Of a stretch of DNA of 64,000 nt, positions 1 through 12,700 are shown piece by piece. This stretch comes from Datura wrightii (Eukaryota; Streptophyta; Magnoliopsida; Solanales; Solanaceae), in assembly GCA_035772735.1 (NCBI GenBank), contig JASDFA010000010.1, forward strand, positions 180,547,501 through 180,611,500, written 5' to 3'. How positions within the stretch are numbered: the stretch's first letter is position 1; each line of letters begins with the position of its first letter. Below the pieces are notes generated by a model. It did not search any database, was not told the origin of the DNA, and worked only from the letters and a program-made list of their open reading frames with translations. A program made the translations under genes and the position numbers.

Positions 1-734
1 CGGAAGTAACATTAATGATCATCAACTGACATAAGAAATAAACCATATAGATTACAAGAAGTACAAAGCAAGATCATGGCATACAGTTAGCTATTCATCT
101 ATTAAGGATTCACTATTTAGCAAAACTTGCATCTAGGCTTACGCCTGCAGAAACCAGTTATCCCCCTGGTAGAGGATTGTGTTTGTTTTTCTTCTCATAT
201 ATTAAAAAATGAGTTTCCAAAACCTATCACAAATTTGGTATATGGATTAGAAGTTAGAAGAATAATCTTCATTCAAAGTTGATCTCTTTCATTTCAAAGA
301 AAAATAAAAAAACGAAAAAGAATTGACCTTCAGAATTGTATTTAGTTACTTCCAGTTTTCAACTCCAAACCTTTTACTCCTTACTCTCCAACAAAGCTAG
401 GTTTTAACCTGTTCAACCCAGTTATCGTCAACTTCATCTTAACTGTCCTAGGAAAAAAACCCAATTTAGCAACTGCAAAATCGATCAACTATATAAGCAG
501 GTACAAAGCATTTATGTACCAGAACAGCTAATAATTTGCCAATTACAAGAATATCGCAAAAGAAGTTCACACCCACTCCGAATTACGTATATAGCAGTGA
601 ACAGAGAAAACCCATAAAGGCTTATACAATTATTTGCTAAAAGAAATTATAGTAGGAACCAAATAACAATGAGTGGGAATTGAATTGAAGCCGAAACAAA
701 ACAGAGCTGGAAAATTTTTCCCAGGAATTAAAAC
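1..734. other. Non-coding left edge, probably intron
   Basis: AT-rich sequence with no supportable exon on either strand. If the minus-strand exon at 735-966 is real, this is probably its first intron, with the rest of that gene lying outside the window. Confidence 0.4.
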
Positions 735-966
735 CTGAAGAATTGGAGAGCCGAGGCTGCATTTGAGAGGACAAAGGATGACGCTTTGATTTTGGGGTTC
801 CAGAAAGGAAGAGATTTGATGACCCGATTTTCCAGCATTTCATATCGCCGCAATTGTAAATATTAAAATCATTAAAATGTCGAAAGCGTAAAGCATACGA
901 TGATGTGGAGGAAGCTGACAGCTGCCATGGTGACGGAGTTTGAGATAATATATTCAATCCCGCCAT
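735..966 (-). CDS. Putative first exon of a plastid-targeted protein (possibly glycerate kinase), partial
   Basis: An open stretch on the minus strand starts at the ATG at 966 and reads MAGLNILSQTPSPWQLSAS, then a serine-rich, basic segment with few acidic residues, as in a chloroplast transit peptide. A plausible donor (TTCAG|GTTTTA) ends the exon at 735 after 77 codons plus one base. The open frame continues past that donor to about 637 without recognisable domains. No catalytic domain is present, so the product cannot be read from the sequence. By position it lies next to an A2 cyclin and a VAS1-type aminotransferase; in Arabidopsis, as I recall it, the gene after VAS1 and CYCA2;4 is plastid D-glycerate 3-kinase (GLYK). 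That identity is inference from gene order only. The in-frame codon at 999 is GTG, so the ATG at 966 is preferred. Confidence 0.4.
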
Positions 967-1926
967 TGTCGGGCTCTTCTCTCTTTCTCTCACACACACA
1001 GTGGGGAGAGAAAACAGTGAGTGTGTGTTGCAGCTTTTTGTGGATCAAGAATTGCGGGGTGGAGTTGATACGTTAGTTCAAAAACGATCGGTTAAGGTTG
1101 GCCTAGAGGAATCTCAAGAAATTAAAAAAAAAAAATGGGACAAAAAGAATTTTAAGTAAATGAAGTTGAAAAACATTATTATTTTGTACTCCCTACAAAT
1201 TATTACTTACAAATATTTATTCCTTTACTTTCAATTTACTTTCTGCTGTTCTTTTTTTTATTTTTTAATCTGTTTTAAAGAATCACATTTTATAAAATTA
1301 ATACGTTTTTAATTCTTATATTTTCAGAATTAAAAGATTCAATTTAAGATAGCAAAATTCATTTTTGTATTCTGTATTTAATATGTCTAATAAAATTAAG
1401 ACATATAAAATAAAATGAAGAAAGTACTTAGTACTTTCCTGTTCCATTTTATGACACAGTATTTAGTATCAAGGATAAATTATTTATTTCTTGTTGTTAC
1501 GTTATGTGAGAAATATAATCAATCACAATATTTAACAATTTAAATATTTAAAAAATTGGAAGAAAAAATTATTTGACTTTTCAAATAGAAATAGTGTCAC
1601 TGTGATTTTAGTAGTTCAATTGATTAAGCTACCTAAATTTAGCCCCGGTCATAAGGAGAATGTTATACTATAAGAGAGAGGTGTAAGCGCTAGTTTTATT
1701 ACCCTTTATTTAACTTTCACTTTGTTAATAAGAGTTAAAATTTTCATCTTCAAATTCTCTCCACTCATTAAATAAAGTTAATTCCACTTTTTATTGAACC
1801 TAATATCTTTTTATGTTAAAACTCTAAAAATCATACACAGTAGTTTTTTAACTACAAAATCATGTCAAAAGATTGTAGTCAGAAAAACATTTGACTCCCT
1901 GAGATTGTCTCATATCTCGATAGATT

Positions 1927-2206
1927 TGGAGTAACGATCAAATTGCTTTTGTATAGTCTATAGGTCACAGGTTTGAGCCGTAAAAGTAGTCACTAATGTT
2001 TGCATTAGTTAGACTGTCTATATCATACTCCTTAGAAGTCATTTGATAGCTAGTTAGAGTTATGAAGGTATTAGTAATGCAAGTATTAATTTTATACATG
2101 TAAAATTTAATATCTGCATAACTCACCTCAAAACCAGCTAACAAAAGACCTCATAGGGTGCAGCCCTGCCCGAACCCTATGTAAACACGAAATGCTTTGT
2201 GCACCA
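1927..2206 (+). repeat. Degenerate Au-like SINE, interrupted by a MITE
   Basis: A tRNA-like internal promoter remnant is visible around 1960-1985 (ATAGGTCACAGGTTTGAGCC resembles a B-box context). After the insertion come GGGTGCAGCCCTGCCCGAAC and TGCTTTGTGCACC, which match the 3' body of the plant Au SINE family as I know it. The copy is mutated, and its 5' boundary is approximate. No target duplication was established. Confidence 0.55.
2035..2152. mobile_element. Small Tourist-like MITE inside the SINE relic
   Basis: A 118-bp segment separates the two halves of the SINE relic. Its ends form an imperfect inverted repeat of about 30 bp (GAAGTCATTTGATAGCTAG against the complement of the right end, GAGGTCTTTTGTTAGCTGG). 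It is flanked by TTA on the left and ATA on the right, consistent with a decayed 3-bp TTA duplication as in PIF/Harbinger (Tourist) MITEs. Confidence 0.5.
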
Positions 2207-2648
2207 ATCAGATAGTGTCATATAATGTGGGAAGTAATTTAGTATTTTATAAGCAAATGATTTAAGAGCTTATTTCTAAAAGGGAAAAAGTTTCGTAATG
2301 AAGCTGCATTTCAGTAGATTAAGACAGATCATTCTGAATTACAAAAGCAGGCAAAAGTAACAGGGCTGAAAAAAATAGAGCATGTACAAGAAATACCTGC
2401 ATGATTTCTTGAACTACAACTGAGGAAGTTGCTACTTTTCTACAGCTAAACTTGCAGTTTAAGTATATCCTAGTGTGTCAAACTCTTTACAGCAAAAGAA
2501 TGGACAAAAGGAACACTCAATGTGAATTTGAATCAGCTGTACTCTCAGAAAAAAGCCTAAAGAAGAGCCAAGTTGCAAAAAAGCCCCTTTTATAGAAAGT
2601 CATGTACTTCAGCATTGCTCCATTTGGTTAGTCTTATATCTTCAAATT

Positions 2649-5600
2649 TCATGTCTCGAACAGTGTCTCGAGTAGCTTTGGCGAAGACAAACACGCGACA
2701 GACTTGAACTGTTGGCATAGGGAAAAGAGACTTATCAGGGAACTACATATGATGACAACTTAAATGTGCTAATTTTGAAGAATAACATACAAGTACCTTA
2801 TCTTGTCGGTATTTAGCACGTATGGCATTTAGAGGGCAGTTATTTGTATTCAACTGTAGACCTTGTAATGCAAGAACTGTGGTTTTCAGATCTTGAGCCT
2901 TGTAATAGGTATAGTGCTCCAGTGTTGGATTCTGTCAAAGTAGCAGGCATAAGTTCAAAAGCTAACGAATTAAAGTAAAAAGCTAACGAATTAAAGTAAA
3001 AAGAAAACAAGAAACTCAAAGAAGCAAACCCATGGGTGGATTGACTGATCTAGTGTCCATTTCGCAAGGAATACAGATGATGCAGCAATAGCAGATGGGA
3101 CGAACTTCAAGAAGCCATAATCGACCAGTGTCAGTTCAGCAAGATAATTAGCCAAGAACTCTAGCTCCGGATTGGGATTCTGAGACCATGTTATTCGGCA
3201 AGACGGTTATATTTCAGTACAGTGAAAAGTTTTGTTATCATTCCAGGCATCAAGTGATGCACATTAATTCATTACCTTGCATGAAGCTTGTGCTGCTCTT
3301 ACAAATCTCCTGCAAATAGGATCATATATAAGAAGATGAATTTTCAGTTTTCATAAAGACAAAAGAAAAAGGAAAGCTATGCTGTTATACACACGAAAAG
3401 ATTAACTACGGCTGAAAAAAAAGTACCTGAGAAACGTCTTAGCAGTTGGAGCTGAGAGTCGGAAACCTAGAAAGTTCAGAACAAGACTCTCCATTGCCAG
3501 GACCTGCTCCACCTTACTATATCAGAACCTTCAGTTTGTCCAACTAGTATATAATAATATCTGAAAACCATTTCTTTTCTGGGAGTTTTGTAAGATGATA
3601 GAGAAGGAAAGGTGGAGGTGTCGGTTGAAGACCAAGAGGTTTCATGCAGATATAGTATTTCCTCTGAACTCTACACATAAAATCATTGTTGACAGTATGT
3701 TACATAGAGTAGCATTACCTGTAGGAGTTCAACGAGTTTCTCACTATTAATGAAACAGAAGACAGACTCCTTCCAATATATGCAAGCTCGAAATAAGCAT
3801 GGAGGTTCATGTAGACCTAGAAGTTCTAGAACTATAGAAAAACCTCAAAAGCTTGAAGGGGAATGGGCCCCCTAATAACTATGCCAGATGAGAACATAAA
3901 CTACATGTGAAGTTTAGAGAGGAGAGATGTATGAATGATCAAGTTCATCAATTAGGTTCTCCATGCGAGGTACAGAACAGAACCCAAAGACATCATCTTA
4001 AACTAGCCAATAGCTTACTATGTCGGAACTATGCTTGTCCCCCCCCACTGTTTTTCTTCACCTAATGTAGAAATTCAAGATCCTGATAGTGAGAGCTTGA
4101 AAGAGAAGTATTCTACCTCACTTTTCATGTAAGCATTGTCAGTGATGAAACAAAACTCCTCAACACGTGGAGCACACATCTCTTCATATTTCCTTCAGAA
4201 TTGAAAGAAAACCCATGTTTCAGCCACCAGATAAAATGTATTTCTTTATACAGATATAAAAGAGAAGATTTTCAACTATAAAGTGCAAAATGATGGCAAG
4301 AAATGCTTGATATCCTTTTTGTTTTACAGTCGAAGGCATGCAAATGTGGCTACCTAGGAGAATTTCTTCATAAGCACATAAATATGTGGTGAGTTTGTCA
4401 GATTCTAAAATGAGTGGAGTCCTTAGTCTTGGCGCTATATACACTTCGTAATTAAGACGTTTCCAACTATTAGGCATTACCTACCCATCCAAAGATTCTG
4501 ACGTAGACTTCTGTTTATTTTAGAAAGAAACCGTATTTCTTCGACTTGAGTTTCTTTTCCTTTTAAGCATTTCATGAAAATGTTTTCCAAGAAAGTAATA
4601 TTATAAAGAACATATAGTAGTACAAACAGTTGTGTTGAGCTTACGAGGCAACTAGCATGCAAGTGATACCAAGGAGCTGCAGGTTTTTCCTTTCCACATA
4701 GTTTTGAGAGAGAAATAGATCAATGAAATGCACAGCAAGATAGAGTGTATCTGGCACCAACTTATATTCCTCGGACACCTGACACAAGATTAGACAATGA
4801 CCTTAGCAACGAGCTTTCTTATAAAGCATTTCTAAAATCAGCAGGCAACTAACCAGCATTATCAGCTCCAAAGGTAAAGGAAGAGGGAGAGAGGCAGGAA
4901 GCATCCAACATAAAATTGAAATCATACGGACTTAACTAGCACCAAAATTCACAACAATCTTACGAATTATTTATCTTAAGCAAAAAAGGACTACGATCTT
5001 TACAAGTCTTTTTCAAAACTGATATAAGATGAGATCAGCACCAGATGATGAAAAACCAAAATGAAAATGTAAAGTTACTTGGAAATTGATCTACTTCACA
5101 TTTATTTCTTCAAGGTGAATCGTGAACTAATAATTAGAAAATATCAGCTCTGGAAGACATAACACAATATGCCTTCACTATTCAGTTTCCTTTTATGAGA
5201 TAAACACCAACTTACCTCCACAAGCCAGTCGACAAGGATTCCCCGCATACTTTGTGTGATATCTCGCTGGAGTGTTTCCATGAAATTTGATTGCGGCCTT
5301 TTAATTAGCTGGAAAAATACAAATTAGACTTTGCATTTGCAGTTATTCACTGGAACTGAAAAAGACTACGGCTAATACTTGACACCATTATCCTAAAACA
5401 AGGAAATCTTGGAAGTTTATACAAGTTGAGATTTGGATTCAGAAAATTAAGCAAATAATGCTTATTAATATGCAGAGAAAAACATTCCTATAAGCAGGTG
5501 TCACAGTGGGAAAGTATCTTGAGCTAAAGTATCCAGCATTCTTTCATAAGTGAACATACATTGAATGAATGAAGGAGGATTAACAAACAATAGAAACAAA

Positions 5601-7030
5601 GTGGTTACAGCTAAAACTGAAATTATAATGGAAAGATGAGCATTCATGCTGATTTATCAAACTCGAATTTTGAACAAAACAGTGAAAAAGCATCCTTGAG
5701 TAGCTTGTGCAGATATAACCTTTGCAGGAGTGCCAGTTACTTTGTCAACTAAGAAATCTACAAGAGCTTTGCAAGAATATCAATTAATCGAACCTCTGTA
5801 ACCCGTAAACTGTTATATATATCATGAGCATATTGACTGCATTGTTGTGGATCCTTTTGATCAGAATCAATGTCTATGAAGTCCGAATTTGTTGATGTCG
5901 ATGGTGCCGCCTCACGAACAGCTTTCTCAGCTGTGCCCATTAAAAGTTCAATTAGTTTAATATGCAAAAGGAGAAACATTAACTAAAACAACATGGTCAC
6001 AATTACATGGAACACAAGAAAACTAGTAGATGTGAATCCTTTCTCCAAAGAAAAATGTCAAAGAAAGAAAGTGTGGTGGAGATTTCTTATCATTATTTAA
6101 CTCAGAACATATTCACTAAGTACTCAAGAATAAAGTATCAAGATAAGACCAAGGCTTCCTCTATGATTTATAAATGTTACTACAGAGAGATCACTTGTTA
6201 TCATCATCTCTTTTTCTTTATTATCCTGTCCAGCATAACCACAAGTTTGTCAAAAGTTGTGTTGTTTCAATGAAACAAGCTCAAAATGAAACTAACCTTT
6301 TCTTGGAAAACCTTTGACTGGTGGTAACTCGGCTGGAAATTGATAGACTTCAGGGTCCACTGAAGTGGTCACTTTAGACACATTCAGTGAACTGTTTCCA
6401 ACTCGCATGATCTTCTTCTTCTGACAATTATAATAAACTAAATCAGATAATAACAGGGATAAAATGAACCAGCAGGAAAATATATACACTATCACCAGAG
6501 CTTTATTGGAATAATATAGAAGCACATACAATACATGAATCCTTGAATTGGCTAATGCACATTACTATTCTCTACTTGCAATATTTCAGAGCAATTCAAA
6601 ACTCTTCCTGATATTTAAGGAACTCTGCAACAGTTAAACTATGAAACTTGTTTGGCATGGTGTCAATAACAGTGTACATAATACAAGTAAAACAGGAAGA
6701 ACTACTAACTGGGACTTTGGTAGCATTGAGGCAGTCTCCATTTGAAGTCTTGCAACATAGATTTGTGACATCCTTAAGCACTGGTCGGAATTTCTGCTCC
6801 ACACAAGAAGTAATTGGAACATTCTTGTTCCTCTCCCTGCCCCTGAGGATTGCCATGTTAGAATTTACCTGCAGAGCACGTTTCTGACCCCGCTGCTTTG
6901 GAAGTTCTGCAGTGCCTGCAAGCATGGATTTTTTAGAGCCAACAGCTCGAGATCTTGTAATTCGAACCATGGGCTCAATTGCAGCTGAGGTTACTGAATT
7001 ATCTCTCTTCATGGTAAGTGTAGGGGGCAT
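2649..7030 (-). CDS. CYCA2: A2-type mitotic cyclin
   Basis: A-type cyclins bind and activate cyclin-dependent kinases in S, G2 and early M phase and act in the nucleus. Exons: 6710-7030, 6297-6420, 5794-5930, 5216-5308, 4645-4778, 4117-4192, 3427-3512, 3276-3309, 3030-3179, 2797-2931, 2649-2708. They total 1350 nt, 449 aa, closing in frame. Residues 82-90 read RPVLKDVTN, a destruction box for APC/C-mediated degradation. The cyclin box opens with NFMETLQRDITQSMRGILVD and WLVEVSEEYKLVPDTLYLAV. The C-terminal fold includes LNFLGFRLSAPTAKTFLR and FLANYLAELTLVDYGFLKF. The MVRITRSRA start region and the CLSSPKLLETLF tail are typical of the A2 subgroup. The second Met (7012, MKRDNSV) resembles the usual A2 start and may be the true one. 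A 5' UTR intron is likely (7078-7753). Confidence 0.93.
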
Positions 7031-7077
7031 GGAATTAAGCTAGTCAATTTACTTTTAGTTTAATCCCCTCAAGTTAC

Positions 7078-7753
7078 CTGCAAAACTTCTCAAAATTAGT
7101 AACATGTTATATCAAGAATTATGAAGCTCAAGAAACAATGAAACTAACAGAAACTTAACATGCTTTATCATGGAAGCCAACCATTATATTTATAGCCAAG
7201 GAAAGCTTTAGCTTCATCTTGACTAAATCTAGCGGTAAATAAGGAATTCATGTATAAATCTTTCCTTAGAGTTCCAATTCACAGGATAATACCATTCAAA
7301 ATGAAATGTGCATAAGAAATACCCAATATTCCGGATTCATATTCACAAAAATAATACTCCGCTAGTCAAAAATGACACGTCTCAATGTCCTACCAATATC
7401 AGGCAAGAACATAAAGAACTTACTTCTCCACTAATGGAAAATGTTCTAATCTTTAAACAGGAGAAAAATCTCAATGAAGCAGACAGGCACCTCTCGTCAA
7501 GGATTTAAAATGTGGCTCAAAATATGTCCTTTACCAAACTTCTAGATACTTAAAACCCATAAAGGAAATTCCATTATATTTCCTCTTCTGTACTCCAAGA
7601 ATTCAAAATTAGCAGACAAAGCCAATGACCCATTTCAATCAAATAGAAAAATTAACAATGTAAGAACGGCGATTAAAGATTTCATTATTTCAAGAACCGC
7701 AGAGAGACCATATCAGCAATTTTCTATTGAATAAAGAATGTAGATTAGAAAAC
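7078..7753 (-). other. Probable 5' UTR intron of the cyclin gene
   Basis: On the minus strand a donor AACAAG|GTTTTC (exon edge 7754) and an acceptor TTTTGCAG (exon resumes at 7077) bracket AT-rich DNA directly upstream of the start codon. The prediction rests on splice consensus only. Confidence 0.45.
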
Positions 7754-7856
7754 CTTGTTCTGCAATCAACGGCTACAAGAACATTCAAGAATGTGATCAA
7801 GACACGATCTTGCTGAGAGAAAATGGAAATGGAAGAAATAGAGATTGAAATGTGAG

Positions 7857-7866
7857 AGGCGGGATG
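7857..7866 (-). promoter_or_regulatory. Possible E2F-like site upstream of the cyclin gene
   Basis: The minus strand reads CATCCCGCCT, which contains the CCCGCC core related to the E2F consensus TTTCCCGC. It lies upstream of a cell-cycle gene, but it is a single inexact short match and could be chance. Confidence 0.2.
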
Positions 7867-8284
7867 TTGAGTTCAAAGTTCAAACTCAAGAAATAGAAGT
7901 AAGGTAAAAAAGAAAAAAAAAATAGAAGATGAAAAAAAAAAAAACAAGAAAGTGAAACTAGAAATCCAAAAGAGACCTCTCTATAAGTATTACTAGTATT
8001 TCTTTATCTTGGTTTTACAGTAATGGCCTCTGACAAAAAAAAACAGATGGGAGGTTTGACTCGTTTGACTAAAACGGTTTTATAGAACAAATTACTGTAT
8101 TTTATAATGTATTTGGTTATTATAAGGTAACGCGGTCCTAAAATCCAAGGTCATCCTAGCTGGCAATTTTTTGCCCGAAATTACCCCCCTCGATAGGGGA
8201 AATTCTACACATTTGGTCCTTATCTATTCTTTATTTAAGTCTTATTGAAGATTTGCCTTCCGAATGATTCCACTAATGGATTGT

Positions 8285-9262
8285 TACCTAGGGTGTGTTG
8301 GGCACCAAGGAAAATGCTTTTCATAAAAAATATTTTTTAGAAAAATAAATAAATTATTTATTTATTTTTTATATTCGTTAGGTAGGTAAAAAATATTATT
8401 TTAAAAGTATTTATATATAATTTAGATAAATATCATGAGAGAAGGTGTGAGATGGTGAACATGAGGGGCTATGGAGGGTGGCTATGAAGATGAGGTGTGG
8501 TGGATGTTGAGGAGGACACACATTTTATATGAAAAATCACTAGTGCAACTTGTTTTTTCTATTTTTGTTAGGCAAGTCATTTTTCTAGTTTTCAATAGCG
8601 GTGGCATGATATGATATGGTATGGTATTTAAAACTCCGGTACAGTAATTTCAGTATTCAATTTTTTAAAAATACTATACCATTACGATACCAAATTAATT
8701 TGGTATAGTTCGGTATTTTAAAGTTCGATTTCAGTATTTTGCGGTATGGTAAATCAGTAACCATAGTTTATTCGACTTCAACTTACATATACTTATACAA
8801 TAGAGAATTATTACTTCAGCTTTCAAAAAATATCACGATTATATCATACTAACATCTTACATTGTAAATATATTTAAAAAAGAAGTATAAACAAATTCCT
8901 TCTTGAATCTATTACACAAAAAAAGAATATTTCAATTAAGATAGAGTAGTCAAAGTTCCAATGTCTAAGTAACTAATTTTTTTTCTAATAGTCTTTCATA
9001 TATTTACTAGTATTATAATATAATAGATATGATTTATATATGTGCATGTTCGGTATTTTTTTTTTATAAATACCAAATATCATATCATATACCAAAGTAT
9101 TTTTAAAACCATATTAAATATCATACCATATACCATAATGTCAAAATCATGATATAAAAATTTCGATTTCATGATATTCGGTATATATCATACCACGTCC
9201 TCCCTAATTTTCAAGAAACTTGTTTTTTTAAAAGAAAATTCAAAATATTTGACCAACCCAAC
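8285..9262. repeat. Degenerate 'GGGTGTGTT' repeat, split by a MITE
   Basis: The left arm (about 8285-8602) starts AGGGTGTGTTGGGCACC and includes AAAATATTATTTTAAAAGTAT and GATGAGGTGTG. The right arm (9213-9262) has CAAGAAACTTG and TTGACCAACCCA. The same motifs recur at 39963-40330 and, in a short form with visible inverted ends, at 47878-48039, so all three look like members of one MITE family. The region between VAS1 and the cyclin gene otherwise holds no gene. Confidence 0.5.
8603..9212. mobile_element. hAT-like MITE, copy A
   Basis: A segment of about 610 bp rich in GGTAT/ATACC. Its two ends are imperfect inverted repeats (GGTGGCATGATATGATATGG on the left, complement of the right end CGTGGTATGATATATACCG). 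Near-identical 8-bp flanks (AGTTTTCA and AATTTTCA) suggest a hAT-type target duplication. Its internal sequence is homologous to the reverse complement of 34045-34632. It carries no coding capacity. Confidence 0.55.
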
Positions 9263-9709
9263 TAGTACTCGCTATGTTTTGTTTCAGTAATATACCACAG
9301 CATGTCCACCAAGTGAAATTACCTGTCCATTAGAAGTCATCTTCTTAGTTTAGCTATACATCAAGCCAGTATGGAAATGGAGAAACATAGAGAGATGGAC
9401 TAATTTTGAACGGTGTGCCATTGGCACTCTGGGGAATTTCTAAAAACATGGTAATCTGACACATGTATAATGGTTCCATGAGACAGGCTCAGATATAAAT
9501 GAGACACTTCCATCATCCATTTAAGAAAATTAGGTATCTATGAATACTTAAAACTATACAGAATGGCAAGGTTTAGCTTGCATTTCCAATGATCCAGTTG
9601 CAAAGCTTAAAACCCTTCAATTATTAAGGATAGAAAGTGTCTTTCATTGTATTGTTGATGACTGGATGTCCAGGAGAACCAGCTGATACTAAATTTTACT
9701 CTCAGAGAA

Positions 9710-12700
9710 TCATGAAACCGTTCCACTATTTACCAGCTCTTCCAAACCTTTTCTCAGCCTTTCTGCAGCTACTCGACAGTCCTTCTCAATCAATCCTCCG
9801 AAGGAGATCCTAACATGACCTGGACAACCACTGGAACTTCCGGGGATCAGGACTATTCCATGCCTCTTAGCTAGCCAGTGAACTACTTTGAAGTCGTCCA
9901 TGTATTTATCTGGCAGCTTTGCCCACAGGTAAATGGCACCTTCTCCCCCTTTAACAGCTCCCTCTCCCAAAGGGGATAAAGCTTCTAGAAGCACCTCTCT
10001 GTTCTTGACAAGGTCTTTTACTTGATCAGTTACCCATTCTGGTCCCATTTCCATTGAGTAAAGAGCCAGTCGTTGTGAGATTATTGAAGCACAAATCGGT
10101 ATGTTGTCCTGAACTTTAAGGAGTTGAGCTGCGAGCCCTTCCACTTCCGATGGGTATGCTATCTGCATCCATTAAGACATGAGATAAGCTCACTCACAAG
10201 ATGAAACAACTTTTTCCATTCTGGAGTAAACAGCCAGTACAAAAGTTCGCAGAGGAAATTCACTGCAAAAATTATATAGCGGCCAAAACATGTTGTAAAG
10301 CAATCATGTCTCATTTTCAATAAATCTTTATCTGTTGGAACAACTTATTTTTTGTTGCGAAAGGAAACTTATATTTGGTTGTGATTGAGACCACTTTTAT
10401 ATCTAATCCCAGCAGATTCCTCAGGCACGCACAAATGACAGCACACAACAGTATTCTTTATAGCTAATGACTGACAAGAACAGCAGAATAATAATCACTT
10501 TTGTGCCCGAAATTATTACACTTCTAGATATAAGTTAGAACGAGCATCACTTACATATCCAACTCTCCATCCCATCATCCCATACGCTTTAGAGAAGGAA
10601 AAGATGTTGACAATGTGGTTTGCTTCTATGCAAACATGTTTCCGATCATCATACATGAAATACCTGCAAATGACAAGACACACACATATATATAACAACA
10701 TATCATTCGGGAAACAATAAAAACCACAACCAAAGTTCACTTGACAAAGTTACCAGAAAAAAAAAAGGACCAGAGATGATATTTGACAGAATAAGATAAA
10801 CGCATTCATGGAGGAGCAATGACTCAATAGCAACAAGTGCCAAAATAAGGATCAATTCTAACATGTTCAGTGAAGTGTAATGACTAATGACAAACTGGTG
10901 GCTTACTGGAATCTGAAAGTTAACATTCAGATCCCTTTATCTCCAAACAATTCAAAGCCTGATCATTCTGTCAACTGAGCTATTTCCTTTCCTCCCCCTC
11001 AGTAGTTAAAAATTCTGCAACAGATCCCAGGATAGCATAAATTTTCTTGACTATCAGATTTAGTGCACGTTCAGCATAAATATTTCCTCACAATGCAATA
11101 AAAACCTTTATCCTTGGTTTAGTCAAAAGTCTCTTTCTGGTCTAACCGAAAGTATTCCAGGATTAGTCCATTCAACAATTACTTCACTCATCATCTTTAG
11201 TTCTAAGACTGTCATCATTCGTCCAAGGATGAGAAAACAAATTGGCAACAGTCATTACCTGCAGGCACTCATTCAATATGACAAACTAAAAGATTTGTAC
11301 ACAACAGAAAAAAGTTACTTACTCATAAGTATTATCAATTACAAGCCAACATCCCGCTTCCTTGCAAATATCAGATATCCTCTATATGACAAAAAAGCAA
11401 CCTGTTAATATTTCAATAAAGTAAAAATCATACAAGAATATCTACTGAACTTTGAACAACCGATGACTTCATTTCATCTTTTCATGTCTATAGAGATGAG
11501 ATAGAAACCTTAAGAAGGGACTCAGGGATATATGTTCCTGATGGATTGCCGGGATTAACAACAGTGACAAGCTTTGGGGTTGGTACAGTATTCTTTAGAG
11601 TACTCTCCAACCAGTCTGAAAATTGAGAAATCATGGAATACGTTAATGGATAGACAATCAGATAATGAAGGCATATAACTTTTTGAAATTCTCAAGTCCA
11701 TTATGCAAACAGTGGCAATATTTACATTAACATTATGCATCAACTGACAAACCTATAAGTTATAATGTACTTAAATCAAATATACAACTGGGAATGAGGT
11801 TTACTAACTTCTTTTTTCTTTTTCTTTCCTTTTTGGGTGGGGATGGGTGAGGTAGCATGTTCTTGATGAAGTAAGATGCTTCACTACTGGCACCAAGAAG
11901 ATGCAATAAGTACAAAAGAAAATGTGCTAGCTCCAGTACATGATCCTAAGCTAAAACCAGGTAGCTAACAAAATCAAAAAGTCGGGGGATTTAGCAAAAT
12001 ACATGAGATTATACTAGAGTCAAAGAGCAAATAAAATTCAAAAAATGACCAGCATTATTTACAGGGTTGAGGTGGCAAGTTACGAACAAATAACTAGAAG
12101 AGATGGAAGAAGAATATGCCATTTGTGGTAGCAGCAGAGAAGTAGTTCTCTCACTTAACTGGATCGGTGTCAATGAGAGGACATCCAATACGAGAAAAAT
12201 CAGAAGGATTGCTTTCCAAATAACATTCTATAAATCAAGACCATTATGAATGATTTACACAACTTGAACACAAAGCAGAACCACTACTTACTGCAGAAAA
12301 CTCTTCTTAAGTTGATTTCCACAGAAGTAGTGTTAGATTCAGAGAAGTTTTTGAGAAATTTCAAGCAAAGGGAAAAAGAATCCTGGTAAATACGAGATTA
12401 GTGATTACAATACATTCCCGAGTTCTCAGACGACAAAGATAAAATGGCTGTTCGCTCAAATTTGAACATGCATGCTAGAACAAAAAAGATGTATAACACA
12501 ACATCTAGTATAATCAACCTTAATGAAAATGAGTCTTAATAATGGGGAGGGTACCGCGAGATGAACATCATATGAAAGTACTAACCTGCATCAGGATGGA
12601 GTGTCTTTGCATCACCAGGACCCACCAGAATATTGGTAACACCTGTCATCTGGAATGACATGTATGCATTGAAATAGTATGGTGCAAACATAACTACTGA

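Larger units (their letters stand above)
1000..2648. other. Intergenic region with nested SINE/MITE
   Basis: AT-rich spacer between the partial gene on the left and the 3' end of the cyclin gene. The only structured part is the SINE relic at 1927-2206 with a MITE inside it. About 2210-2648 is probably the cyclin 3' UTR. I see no ORF with family-like features. Confidence 0.6.
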
